64,000 bases of DNA, taken from NCBI GenBank assembly GCA_937951955.1, contig CALGAD010000067.1:1-64000 (forward strand). Reading direction: 5' to 3'. Shown here piece after piece: positions 1 through 7,953 of the stretch. Origin of the DNA: an uncultured Bacillaceae bacterium. Lineage in GTDB: Bacteria; Bacillota; Bacilli; Bacillales; Caldibacillaceae. Every line of letters begins with the position of its first letter. Position 1 is the first letter of the stretch. The translations under genes were made by a program, and so were the position numbers. Under the pieces are notes generated by a model that searched no databases, was not told the origin of the DNA, and worked only from the letters and a program-made list of their open reading frames with translations.

Positions 1-666
1 AGAAAGATTATCCAGAATCGTTTTTTCCGTCGTACGATCGACATCATTCAAGACTTCAACCACTGCCTCAATGCCACCGGTTTTTGTGTAGTCATGGGTG
101 AATGTAGCGGACAGTTTCTGTTCCAGCATTTCTTCCACTTCGTAAATAATTTCCGGTGACGTACTGTCCATAACCGCAATTCGTCTTGCCACATCGGCCT
201 GCATCTCTTGTGGTAAATTCGAAAGAATCTGTCCTGCCTGGGCCGGATCTAAATACGACAGCACCAGGGCAATCGTTTGCGGGTGTTCATTTTGGATAAA
301 GTTCAAAATTTGATTCGGATCGGCTTTCCTCGCAAAATCAAACGGGCGAACTTGTAAGGATGACGTCAGCCGGTTGATGATAGTTGCCGCTGCTTCCGGG
401 CCAAGAGATTTTTCTAAAAGCATCTTGGCATAGCCGATGCCGCCCTGGGTGATATAGTCCTGGGCCATCGCCATATTATAAAACTCTTCGAGAACCTTTT
501 CTTTTTCATTCGCAGACACATTTTTGATTGTTGAAATTTCCAGTGTGAGTTCTTCAATTTCTTCTTCTGTTAAATGTTTATAGATGGATGCGGAAATATC
601 TGGCCCTAATGTAATCAATAAAATTGCCGCTTTTTGCTTTCCTGTCAATTCTTTACGTGCAGACAT
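1..666 (-). CDS. fliG: Flagellar motor switch protein FliG (partial, N-terminal 222 residues)
   Basis: FliG couples the MS ring (FliF) to the C-ring rotor and the stator. The gene runs off the left edge, so only the N-terminal and middle domains are visible, about two thirds of the usual length of roughly 340 residues. The N-terminus (MSARKELTGKQKAAILLITL) and the EHPQTIALVLSYLDPAQAG stretch of the middle domain are typical of Bacillus FliG. The ATG at 664-666 has an AAGGAGG site about 8 bases upstream and lies 12 bases after the fliF stop, so it belongs to the same operon. The charged C-terminal torque-generating domain is outside the window. Confidence 0.97.
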   Translation of the reverse strand, partial: MSARKELTGKQKAAILLITLGPDISASIYKHLTEEEIEELTLEISTIKNVSANEKEKVLEEFYNMAMAQDYITQGGIGYAKMLLEKSLGPEAAATIINRLTSSLQVRPFDFARKADPNQILNFIQNEHPQTIALVLSYLDPAQAGQILSNLPQEMQADVARRIAVMDSTSPEIIYEVEEMLEQKLSATFTHDYTKTGGIEAVVEVLNDVDRTTEKTILDNLS

Positions 667-678
667 TTCCAAGCCTCC

Positions 679-2292
679 TTAATCTTGAGAAAGCCAAGTG
701 CGCAATAGTTTCACCAATTCATCCGGTTTTTCCTTGGCCATTTTTTCGATTCGCTTCATCCGTACCGTTTCTTCCGTTTCTACTTCTTCATTGATATCCG
801 GTAGATTAATCGGTTCCTGTTTCCGCTCCAGTTCGCGTTCTAGTTCTTCCTGTAACAGAGTTTCATTCGTGCGTTTTCTGCGGACTAAGATGAAAATAAA
901 GATAATTATGACAAGTACCAAAATGGCAATGACGACATAAACCCATACAGGAATGCTTGATGAGGCTTGTATCTCATCGACCGCGTCTTGCTGCCCTAAA
1001 AGCGGCTGGAATGAAACGGCTATTTTATCAGCCATATCCGCATCGGTTAATTCTTCCGCTAACTCGCTCTTATCAATCGATGTGCGAATAATCGTACCGA
1101 GAATTTGTTCAATATCCGCTTCAATCTCTCCGGGAACGATTCCTGAATCTTCAGCCGGGGGTTCGGCAATAACTTGAATGCCGATATCGCGGATTTTATA
1201 CGGACTTTCGACAATCTCCTTGCGAATGCGGTTTACTTCTTTATTAATGGTCTCCTCTGTCCGTTCATAATCACCGCTATCGCCGGTTCCTTCCACATAC
1301 GTTCCCCCTTCGAACGTATCACCAGGATCTTCCGCCTGAGGAACGCCGCCAGCGGCACCTTCACCGGTATATGTTTCTTCCAGTCTTTGCGCGCTAATCG
1401 TGATCCCTTCCATATTTTCCAGATCCACTGGTTCCACTAAATCTTCCGTTCGATTTTCCTGGGTGAAATCGATATCAGCCGTAACGGAAACTACGACATT
1501 GTTATGACCCATGATGGATCCTAATAAACTTTGTACCTGGCGCTGAATATCCCGTTCAATTTCCTTTTTAATGGAATATTGTGCCTCAAATTGATTTCCA
1601 TATGGTAAATTGGCACCATTATTTAAGTCATAGTACTGAAAGTTCTGATCCATGATGACGATATTATCGGTAGGGAGATTAGGGATCGTTTTGGAAACCA
1701 GGGTGTAAAGGGCACGTATTTGATTTTCGGAAAAATTGTAGCCAGGTTCTACGGTTAATACGATGGATGCTGAAGCTTCTTGATTTTCATCCTGGACGAA
1801 GATGCCCTTTTCGGGCAGATTAATCATCACATTGGCTTTTTTAATCCCGTCGATACTTTCGATTAATTTGGCTAGTTCGGTCTGCATGGCATCGAGCTTC
1901 ATCACATTAAACTCATTATCCGTCATACCGAGACCGACATTTTCACTAAAGAAAGAATAGTCGATATTACCGGATTCGGGAATGCCTTCAGCCGCGAGTT
2001 CAACGAGCAGGGATTCAACCTGATCTTCAGGAACTAAAATCGTCGTGCCGCCATCGGCAATTTCTGAGGGAATCCCTCTGGCATCCAACGCTTCCTTAAT
2101 GCTCCCTGTCTCCTGTGGCGTCAAGTCACTATAGAGCGGAACCATCGGTGTTCTTGTTAAAAAGAAAACAAGTAGCGCCATAAAGACAATAAAAAAGACA
2201 ACGGATCCGATAAATATTCCTTTTTGGGTTTTATTTTTTTCTTGCCAATAGTTTTTAAATTTTTCGATGTATTCTTGAAGTCTTGCTTTCAT
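679..2292 (-). CDS. fliF: Flagellar MS-ring protein FliF
   Basis: FliF forms the membrane-embedded MS ring that seeds the basal body and houses the flagellar export gate. At 537 residues it has normal length. It shows an N-terminal membrane segment (about residues 26-46), a YscJ/FliF ring-building region with the MVPLYSDLTPQETGSIKEAL motif, a long acidic and Gly-rich periplasmic insert (about residues 300-350), a second membrane segment (about 446-470) and a cytoplasmic tail ending in DELVKLLRTWLSQD, the FliG-binding element. It sits between fliE and fliG as in Bacillus. Family and order leave no doubt about identity. Confidence 0.98.
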   Translation of the reverse strand: MKARLQEYIEKFKNYWQEKNKTQKGIFIGSVVFFIVFMALLVFFLTRTPMVPLYSDLTPQETGSIKEALDARGIPSEIADGGTTILVPEDQVESLLVELAAEGIPESGNIDYSFFSENVGLGMTDNEFNVMKLDAMQTELAKLIESIDGIKKANVMINLPEKGIFVQDENQEASASIVLTVEPGYNFSENQIRALYTLVSKTIPNLPTDNIVIMDQNFQYYDLNNGANLPYGNQFEAQYSIKKEIERDIQRQVQSLLGSIMGHNNVVVSVTADIDFTQENRTEDLVEPVDLENMEGITISAQRLEETYTGEGAAGGVPQAEDPGDTFEGGTYVEGTGDSGDYERTEETINKEVNRIRKEIVESPYKIRDIGIQVIAEPPAEDSGIVPGEIEADIEQILGTIIRTSIDKSELAEELTDADMADKIAVSFQPLLGQQDAVDEIQASSSIPVWVYVVIAILVLVIIIFIFILVRRKRTNETLLQEELERELERKQEPINLPDINEEVETEETVRMKRIEKMAKEKPDELVKLLRTWLSQD

Positions 2293-2335
2293 TTATCTCT
2301 CTCCGAAATCCGTCTTGTGATTGTATCAAACTTCA

Positions 2336-2644
2336 CTAAATTTGCATCCTCATAATCTCTTGATAAGCTTCCACAGCTTTATTCCGCACTTCCATGGCAA
2401 GATTTAAAGTGATCGAGGCTTTTTGCGATGCGATCATCACATCGTGCAACTGCACATTTTTTCCGAGAGCCAAATCGGTTTTCAACCCGTCTGCTGTATT
2501 TTGAGTGCGATTCACTTCATTAATGGCATTTTTCAACAGTTCTCCAAACGATTTTTGAGCTTCAGCAGGGGTTATCTTTTTTTCGCTCGCTTCATTGGCT
2601 ACTGATTTGAGGATTGGTGATGTTTGTAATGATGAAATAGTCAA
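2336..2644 (-). CDS. fliE: Flagellar hook-basal body protein FliE
   Basis: FliE links the MS ring to the proximal rod. The protein has the family C-terminus (MEVRNKAVEAYQEIMRMQI) and length (102 residues). The reading frame is open back to a GTG at 2653, but that GTG overlaps the AGAAGGTG ribosome binding site. The TTG at 2642-2644, giving MTISSLQTSPIL, is the better spaced start. It follows flgC and precedes fliF by 43 bases. The start choice is an inference; the gene identity is clear from sequence and position. Confidence 0.94.
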   Translation of the reverse strand: MTISSLQTSPILKSVANEASEKKITPAEAQKSFGELLKNAINEVNRTQNTADGLKTDLALGKNVQLHDVMIASQKASITLNLAMEVRNKAVEAYQEIMRMQI

Positions 2645-2705
2645 TATGTACACCTTCTTTTCGATTTCAATAGAATTCTAGTAAAAAATTGCTAGATTTC
2701 TAGTT

Positions 2706-3149
2706 TTATTTACCAATCTCCAGAGCTTTCATCAACATCCCTTTCGATGCGTTTAAAACCGTGACATTCGCTTCATAGGAACGGGTTGCACTGAGTAAAT
2801 CGACCATTTCCTTCAGCGGATCTACATTAGGCATGGCCACATACCCTTGTTCATTCGCATCGGGATGGGCTGGATTATAAACTTGCGGGAATGGGGTTGG
2901 ATCTTCGATAATTCTCGCTACCCGGACACCGCCAGATGCAGCAGCGTTATTTTTAGCTTGCTGAAAATAAGAAGAAAAGGAAGGTTTCTTTTCCTGTAAA
3001 ACCACCGTTTTCCGTTGATACGGTTGCCACTCGCCGTTGACATATCTCCCTCTTGTCGTATCCATATTTGCTATATTGGAGGCAACGACATCCATCCGCA
3101 TTCTCTGGGCGGATAGGGCCGAACTCGTTATGTTAAGATTCGAAAACAT
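2706..3149 (-). CDS. flgC: Flagellar basal-body rod protein FlgC
   Basis: FlgC is one of the proximal rod subunits exported by the flagellar type III apparatus. The 147-residue protein carries the rod-family N-terminal signature ALSAQRMRMDVVASNIAN and the C-terminal coiled element ATRSYEANVTVLNASKGMLM, the two segments that pack in the rod's inner core. The gene starts 2 bases after the flgB stop, so it is co-transcribed and probably translationally linked with it. Nothing is unusual in length or motifs. Confidence 0.98.
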   Translation of the reverse strand: MFSNLNITSSALSAQRMRMDVVASNIANMDTTRGRYVNGEWQPYQRKTVVLQEKKPSFSSYFQQAKNNAAASGGVRVARIIEDPTPFPQVYNPAHPDANEQGYVAMPNVDPLKEMVDLLSATRSYEANVTVLNASKGMLMKALEIGK

Positions 3150-3151
3150 GA

Positions 3152-3541
3152 TTATTTCCCTCCTCTAATGACTGATTGCAATGTTTGGAATTTTCCGTTG
3201 ATTAAATCGGTCATAGCGTGGTAATACAGCTGGTTTTTAGCGAGTTCTGTCATCTCGTAATCTACATCAACACTATTTCCATTATGGTTGTAACGAATAT
3301 TGTTGCGCGTGGTTATTTTGCTGGAGGGGTGTGATGAGTTGAAGGAATAATGTCGTTTATCTGTACGATATGCCTTTACTCCTTTATTCATTTCGGCATT
3401 TAACACATCTTTAAATTGAACATCTTTCGCTTTATAATTAGGTGTATCAACATTAGCGATATTATCAGCGATGATCGTCTGTTTGGTGCTGGAATAATCT
3501 AATGCTTTTTCTAATAAGGAAATTGTATTGGAAAATAACAT
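3152..3541 (-). CDS. flgB: Flagellar basal-body rod protein FlgB
   Basis: FlgB is a proximal rod subunit and the first gene of the fla/che operon in Bacillus. The 129-residue protein has the conserved TIIADNIANVDTPNYKAKDV rod motif near the N-terminus and a C-terminal amphipathic helix (TELAKNQLYYHAMTDLINGK). An AAGGAGCTGAGCTGA-type site precedes the ATG at 3539-3541. About 400 bases of AT-rich regulatory DNA separate it from codY upstream, matching its position as the first gene of an operon. Confidence 0.98.
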   Translation of the reverse strand: MLFSNTISLLEKALDYSSTKQTIIADNIANVDTPNYKAKDVQFKDVLNAEMNKGVKAYRTDKRHYSFNSSHPSSKITTRNNIRYNHNGNSVDVDYEMTELAKNQLYYHAMTDLINGKFQTLQSVIRGGK

Positions 3542-3901
3542 TCAGCTCAGCTCCTTCCCATTAATTTGAGCCGACATCTTTCGTCAAAAATTTCGTACTT
3601 AACATTAATATTAAAGGTCTACCGGTCTAATGTCCATATTTAAACAATAAAAATACATGGTCCTTTTTTCTTATTTTTTATAAAATTTTTCACTCTATAT
3701 TATTAGAATACAGGATTTTAGGAAGAAAATATAAATTTTTTCGACATACAATTAGATATTTCGACAAAATTCTAATTACTCCTCTTTTAATTATATAGGT
3801 CTTTTTTACTATTTTGAAGCCAGGGAAATTGGTTGCTTCGAACGATTCATTCTCTTCCCGCTCCCTTGTTAAAATAAAAGCAATTCCTCAAGTTTCCGCA
3901 T
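3542..3901 (-). promoter_or_regulatory. fla/che (flgB) control region with sigma-A promoter and Spo0A-like boxes
   Basis: This is the stretch between codY and flgB. On the minus strand there is a TTCAAA (3813-3818) N17 TATAAT (3790-3795) sigma-A-type promoter. Just downstream of its expected start lie two TGTCGAA heptamers (3760-3766 and 3740-3746) exactly 20 bases apart, matching the Spo0A box TGNCGAA. A third match, TGACGAA, is at 3580-3586. The upstream heptamer overlaps a weak CodY-box-like sequence (3757-3771, 11 of 15 matches). I saw no clear sigma-D promoter. The promoter call is by eye, and binding by Spo0A or CodY is inference. Confidence 0.55.
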
Positions 3902-3934
3902 AAAAAAAGACAAGGCGCTGGATTCACCCTGTCT
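3902..3934 (-). terminator. Intrinsic terminator after codY
   Basis: On the minus strand the arms AGACAGGG and CCTTGTCT pair over 8 base pairs (one G-U), followed by seven T residues. It lies 11 bases after the codY stop and separates codY from the flagellar operon. Confidence 0.88.
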
Positions 3935-3944
3935 GTTTTCGAAC

Positions 3945-4721
3945 TTAAGATTTTACTTTTGCCAGTTCTTCTAAAAAGTTATCGTTCAATACTTTAATGA
4001 AGGTTCCTTTCATTCCGAGTGAGCGGGATTCGATCACACCGGCACTTTCCAGTTTCCGCAAGGCATTGACAATGACCGAACGGGTAATGCCGACACGATC
4101 GGCCACTTTCGAAGCGACGAGAAGTCCTTCTTTGCCACCTAGCTCATCAAAAATATGTTCGATTGCTTCAAGTTCACTGTACGATAAAGAGCTAATCGCC
4201 ATCTGGACAACCGCTTTGCTGCGGGCCTCTGCTTCGATTTCTTCCGCTTTTTCGCGCAAGATTTCCAAACCGACAACTGTTGCCCCATATTCAGCCAGAA
4301 TTAAATCATCGTTTTGAAACTCGTCATTGAGTCGGGAAAGAAGCAATGTTCCTAACCGCTCACCGCCACCGATGATCGGAACAACCGTCGTAAGACCGTT
4401 GGCAAATAAGTCCTTATTTTCCGTGGGAAAGGCTGTATATTTACTATCCACATCTAAATTCGCTGTCGTTTCCCGCAATTCGAGTAAACTATTCGTATAT
4501 TCTTCAGGAAATTGCCGTTCTTCCAGCATTTGTTTCATGCGTTCATTATCTACTTTTTGCATGATTGAATACCCAAGTAACTTCCCTCTCCGTGAAACGA
4601 TAAACACGTTTGCGCCGATTACATCGCAGAGAGTTTCCGACATGTCTTTAAAGTTGACCGGATTGCTTCCAGTCCTCTGTAAGAGCGCATTTATCTTCCT
4701 CGTTTTTGTTAATAAATCCAT
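3945..4721 (-). CDS. codY: GTP- and branched-chain amino acid-sensing pleiotropic repressor CodY
   Basis: CodY is the global nutritional regulator of low-GC Gram-positives. It binds DNA when loaded with GTP and isoleucine, leucine or valine. The 258-residue protein has an N-terminal GAF-type sensory domain (about residues 1-155) and a C-terminal winged helix-turn-helix (about 180-250) with the conserved [20 protein letters not shown] recognition region. The ATG follows a TAGGAGG site. It is the last gene of the xerC-hslV-hslU-codY set, 66 bases after hslU, in the same order as B. subtilis. It may regulate nearby operons; see the weak CodY-box-like sites at 3757 and 7770. Confidence 0.98.
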   Translation of the reverse strand: MDLLTKTRKINALLQRTGSNPVNFKDMSETLCDVIGANVFIVSRRGKLLGYSIMQKVDNERMKQMLEERQFPEEYTNSLLELRETTANLDVDSKYTAFPTENKDLFANGLTTVVPIIGGGERLGTLLLSRLNDEFQNDDLILAEYGATVVGLEILREKAEEIEAEARSKAVVQMAISSLSYSELEAIEHIFDELGGKEGLLVASKVADRVGITRSVIVNALRKLESAGVIESRSLGMKGTFIKVLNDNFLEELAKVKS

Positions 4722-4787
4722 ACCATGTCCTCCTAGTTCGAAAATTTTTCCATCTTTTGCAAATAGTATTTACAAAAAAGAAACAAA

Positions 4788-6209
4788 TTATAAAATATAT
4801 TGACTTAAATCTTTATTTTTCGTGATTGAGCCTAATTTTTCATCGACGTACTCCGGTGTAATCGTGATTTTCTCGATATGGATATCCGGTGCTTCGAAAG
4901 ATAAATCTTCCAGTAATTTTTCCATAATCGTATAGAGCCGGCGGGCGCCGATATTGTCCGTATCCTGGTTCACTTCAAAGGCGATTTCGGCGATTCTACG
5001 AATAGCATCGTCAGAAAATTCAATTTTTATACCTTCTGTTTCCATCAATGCCTCGTATTGTTTAATTATGGCATTATCCGGTTCAACAAGAATGCGTACA
5101 AAATCGTCCACGGACAATTTCTTCAGTTCCACACGAATTGGGAAACGGCCCTGCAGTTCCGGAATTAAATCGGACGGTTTCGACATATGGAAAGCACCGG
5201 CCGCGATAAATAAAATATGATCGGTTTTGACCGGTCCGTATTTCGTAACGACGGTGGAACCTTCCACAATCGGGAGAATATCCCGCTGGACGCCTTCTCT
5301 TGATACATCCACATTCGACGAACTCGCATTTCTTGTGGCAATTTTATCAATTTCATCGATAAAAATAATGCCGTTTTGCTCGGCGCGGTCAATCGCTTCT
5401 TGAACAACTTCATCCATATCGATCAATTTTTGCGCTTCTTCGTTGATTAGCACCTTGCGCGCTTCTTTTACCGGAAGCTTCCTTTTTTTGCGCTTTTTCG
5501 GGAAAAGATTACTAAAGGCATCTTGCATATTCATGCCCATCTGTTCCATCCCGGTACCTTGTAACATATCGAACATAGAAGGAGCCTGTTCTTCCACTTC
5601 AATAGTTACGAGTTCATTTTCTAACTCTCCTTGCGCGAGTTTCTCGCGGACGATGCGGCGCCGTTCACGAATATTGACATCCTCTTCATGGTTTGTCGGT
5701 TGTTCTTCCGCTTCATTTCCACCACCGAATAAAATTTCAAAAGGATTGTTTACCGTTCGGGATTTCCTGGCGGAAGGAACGAGAAGCTGTACCAACCGGT
5801 TTTCCGCATTCGCTTTCGCCCGGGTTTGCACCTTTTGCATTTTTTCCTGTTTCACCATGCGCACACTCGTCTCCACAAGGTCACGAACCATCGATTCGAC
5901 GTCCCGGCCGACGTAACCGACTTCGGTAAACTTGGTAGCCTCCACCTTCACGAAAGGCGCATTAACGATTTTCGCCATCCGGCGGGCAATTTCTGTTTTT
6001 CCCACCCCAGTCGGTCCGATCATCAAGATGTTTTTCGGAATCACTTCATCCCGCAGTTTTTCTGGAACGAGGTTGCGGCGGTAACGATTGCGTAAAGCGA
6101 TAGCAACGGCCCGTTTAGCTTCCGTTTGCCCGACAATATATTGATCAAGTTTTTCCACAATTTGCCGTGGTGTTAAGTGCGCACTTAATTGTTTTTGTTC
6201 ATCACTCAT
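4788..6209 (-). CDS. hslU: ATP-dependent protease ATPase subunit HslU (ClpY)
   Basis: HslU is the AAA+ unfoldase that feeds substrates into the HslV peptidase in the cytoplasm. At 473 residues it has normal length for Bacillus ClpY. It shows the Walker A motif [13 protein letters not shown] (about residues 68-80), the GYVGRDVE pore loop, an inserted I-domain rich in Met and Lys (about 150-260), Walker [12 protein letters not shown], and the C-terminal sensor region with NIGARRL. The conserved C-terminal tail ending in QYIL docks into HslV. It starts 23 bases after hslV and is co-transcribed with it. Confidence 0.98.
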   Translation of the reverse strand: MSDEQKQLSAHLTPRQIVEKLDQYIVGQTEAKRAVAIALRNRYRRNLVPEKLRDEVIPKNILMIGPTGVGKTEIARRMAKIVNAPFVKVEATKFTEVGYVGRDVESMVRDLVETSVRMVKQEKMQKVQTRAKANAENRLVQLLVPSARKSRTVNNPFEILFGGGNEAEEQPTNHEEDVNIRERRRIVREKLAQGELENELVTIEVEEQAPSMFDMLQGTGMEQMGMNMQDAFSNLFPKKRKKRKLPVKEARKVLINEEAQKLIDMDEVVQEAIDRAEQNGIIFIDEIDKIATRNASSSNVDVSREGVQRDILPIVEGSTVVTKYGPVKTDHILFIAAGAFHMSKPSDLIPELQGRFPIRVELKKLSVDDFVRILVEPDNAIIKQYEALMETEGIKIEFSDDAIRRIAEIAFEVNQDTDNIGARRLYTIMEKLLEDLSFEAPDIHIEKITITPEYVDEKLGSITKNKDLSQYIL

Positions 6210-6232
6210 CGACTACACCCCTTCAGCATTTA

Positions 6233-6775
6233 CTAAATTTCTTCCACGATAATCTGATCATTTGTAAACACGCAAATATCGGCGGCTATATGCAATGAGG
6301 CTTCGGCAATTTCTCTCGCACTCATGTGTTCACCAGCATATTTTTTTAATGCCCGTGCAGCAGCCAGCGCATAATTCCCGCCCGAACCGATCGCTAAAAT
6401 CCCGTCATCCGGTTCGATGACCTCACCCGTTCCGGAAACGAGGAGCAATTGTTCATGATTCATGACAATGAGCATGGCTTCTAATTTCCGGAGGACGCGA
6501 TCGCTTCGCCATTCTTTAGCCAGCTCGACGGCGGCCCGGGTTAAATTTCCATTATATTCTTCCAGTTTTCCTTCAAATAAATCATAGAGCGTGAAAGCAT
6601 CGGCCACTGATCCGGCAAAACCGGCTAAAACTTTCCCGTTAAATAATTTCCGCACTTTTCTGGCGGTATGTTTCATCACGACTTGTTGCCCTAAAGTAAC
6701 CTGTCCGTCTCCGGCCATCGCTCCCTGGCCTTTATGATGAATCGCTAAAATTGTCGTCGCATGGAATTGTTCCAA
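6233..6775 (-). CDS. hslV: ATP-dependent protease peptidase subunit HslV (ClpQ)
   Basis: HslV is the proteasome-like threonine peptidase that forms a double hexamer capped by HslU. The 180-residue form starts at TTG 6773-6775 ([16 protein letters not shown]), spaced about 8 bases from an AAAGGA site. Upstream ATGs (6784 and 6814) are poorer: the farthest overlaps xerC. The Thr-Thr pair at residues 7-8 is the expected N-terminal nucleophile after propeptide removal. B. subtilis ClpQ instead begins with Ser at position 2, which is not present here. [21 protein letters not shown] and [12 protein letters not shown] are family hallmarks. Start choice is inferred. Confidence 0.95.
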   Translation of the reverse strand: MEQFHATTILAIHHKGQGAMAGDGQVTLGQQVVMKHTARKVRKLFNGKVLAGFAGSVADAFTLYDLFEGKLEEYNGNLTRAAVELAKEWRSDRVLRKLEAMLIVMNHEQLLLVSGTGEVIEPDDGILAIGSGGNYALAAARALKKYAGEHMSAREIAEASLHIAADICVFTNDQIIVEEI

Positions 6776-6791
6776 AATAACCATCCTTTCA

Positions 6792-7691
6792 TTATGCACG
6801 GGGATGATGTGCATAATAGTTTTTTTGTAAGTATTCTTTTGTTACATGGGTATAGATTTGCGTTGTCGACAATTGGGAATGTCCTAACAGTTCCTGGACC
6901 GAGCGCAAGTCCGCTCCTTTATTCAACATATGAGTAGCAAAGGTATGCCGCAGCATATGAGGATGAATGTGATGCAAAACTCCTGCTCTCTCAATGATTT
7001 GCTCAAAGATATAGCGGATACCACGGGGAGTGAGCGGAGTCCCGCGATGATTGACAAACAGGTAGGGGTGAGGGGGTGTTTTTTCCATTAATACTGTTCG
7101 TGCTTCATCAACGTAAGTCCTTATGGCCTTTTTAGCAATGGACCCAAAAGGAACATACCTTTCTTTTTTACCTTTTCCCCGGATAAGGACTACATTCGTT
7201 ACCATGTCGAGATCTTCCAGTTTGATACCGCTGCATTCACTAACCCGAATGCCTGTCGCATACATCAGTTCGAGTAACGCCCGATTTCGTTTACCTAAAT
7301 GGGTTTTTGTGTCTACCGATTGAAACAGTTTTTCCATTTCTTCTTCATAAAAAAAGTCCGGTAATCGTTTTTCAAGTTTGGGCATGGAAACGTAGCGAAA
7401 AGGATTGTGTTCGACAATCGCTTCCCTTTGCAAAAATTTATAAAATGAACGGAGACTCGAAATCTTGCGAGCAACGGATTTTTTACTAAATCTTTCTTCA
7501 TACAATTTCGTTAAAAAAAGCCGGACATCTTTATACGATACATCTTGTAAAGATGCAATCGCTTCTTCTTCCAAAAATATAAAAAAACTTTCGATATCTT
7601 GTTGATACGCTGTAATCGTATGTTCTGAATAGTTTTTTTCTAACTGCAAATATTCGATAAACGCTTGTAAATCCTTGTTTAATGCACCCAT
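6792..7691 (-). CDS. xerC: Site-specific tyrosine recombinase XerC (CodV)
   Basis: XerC, with XerD, resolves chromosome dimers at dif. The 299-residue protein has the N-terminal SAM-like core-binding domain (about residues 5-90) and the catalytic domain with the R-H-R-H/Y set: GIRVSE (Arg), [14 protein letters not shown] (His and Arg), [14 protein letters not shown] (His and nucleophile Tyr). I use the ATG at 7689-7691 behind an AGAGGTGA site, because an upstream in-frame ATG at 7730 lies ahead of the probable transcription start. It leads the xerC-hslV-hslU-codY operon. In B. subtilis trmFO (gid) separates topA from this gene; here it is absent. Confidence 0.96.
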   Translation of the reverse strand: MGALNKDLQAFIEYLQLEKNYSEHTITAYQQDIESFFIFLEEEAIASLQDVSYKDVRLFLTKLYEERFSKKSVARKISSLRSFYKFLQREAIVEHNPFRYVSMPKLEKRLPDFFYEEEMEKLFQSVDTKTHLGKRNRALLELMYATGIRVSECSGIKLEDLDMVTNVVLIRGKGKKERYVPFGSIAKKAIRTYVDEARTVLMEKTPPHPYLFVNHRGTPLTPRGIRYIFEQIIERAGVLHHIHPHMLRHTFATHMLNKGADLRSVQELLGHSQLSTTQIYTHVTKEYLQKNYYAHHPRA

Positions 7692-7718
7692 TCCATCACC
7701 TCTTGTGAAAGCTATTCC

Positions 7719-7747
7719 ATGATAACACAACTTTTTGAAAATTGCAA
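7719..7747 (-). promoter_or_regulatory. Sigma-A promoter of xerC-hslV-hslU-codY
   Basis: Minus-strand TTGCAA (7742-7747) and TATCAT (7719-7724) are separated by exactly 17 bases, placing the transcript start about 20 bases before the xerC ATG. A weak CodY-box-like sequence (7770-7784, 11 of 15 matches) lies just upstream and could permit autoregulation; that part is inference. Confidence 0.7.
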
Positions 7748-7918
7748 TGCCTGTTCACAATCTTTTCAAAAATTTCAGAATTCTAGGTTGCCGCTATATG
7801 TGAATTTTTCTACTCATGCACAACAAGATTTTTTCACACGGACCGGACAGAAACAATTTTCAAACAGCATATTTCTACATGTAAAACGCAGTAACTTGCA
7901 GGGATTTTGTAAAACATG

Positions 7919-7953
7919 AAAAAACAAGAGTAGCTTTGCACTACTCTTGTTTT
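7919..7953 (-). terminator. Intrinsic terminator overlapping the topA stop codon
   Basis: Arms ACAAGAGTAG and CTACTCTTGT form a perfect 10-base-pair stem with a 7-base loop, followed by a T run. The upstream arm contains the last topA codons and its TAG stop, so termination is built into the end of the reading frame. Confidence 0.93.

Noticed and set aside
5165..5413. Alternative minus-strand frame inside hslU
   Set aside because: It is an out-of-frame shadow of HslU with no independent start signal or family features.
7719..7919. 66-codon plus-strand frame in the topA-xerC gap, considered as a trmFO remnant
   Set aside because: The product shows no FAD-binding GxGxxG or other TrmFO feature, and the frame covers the xerC promoter.
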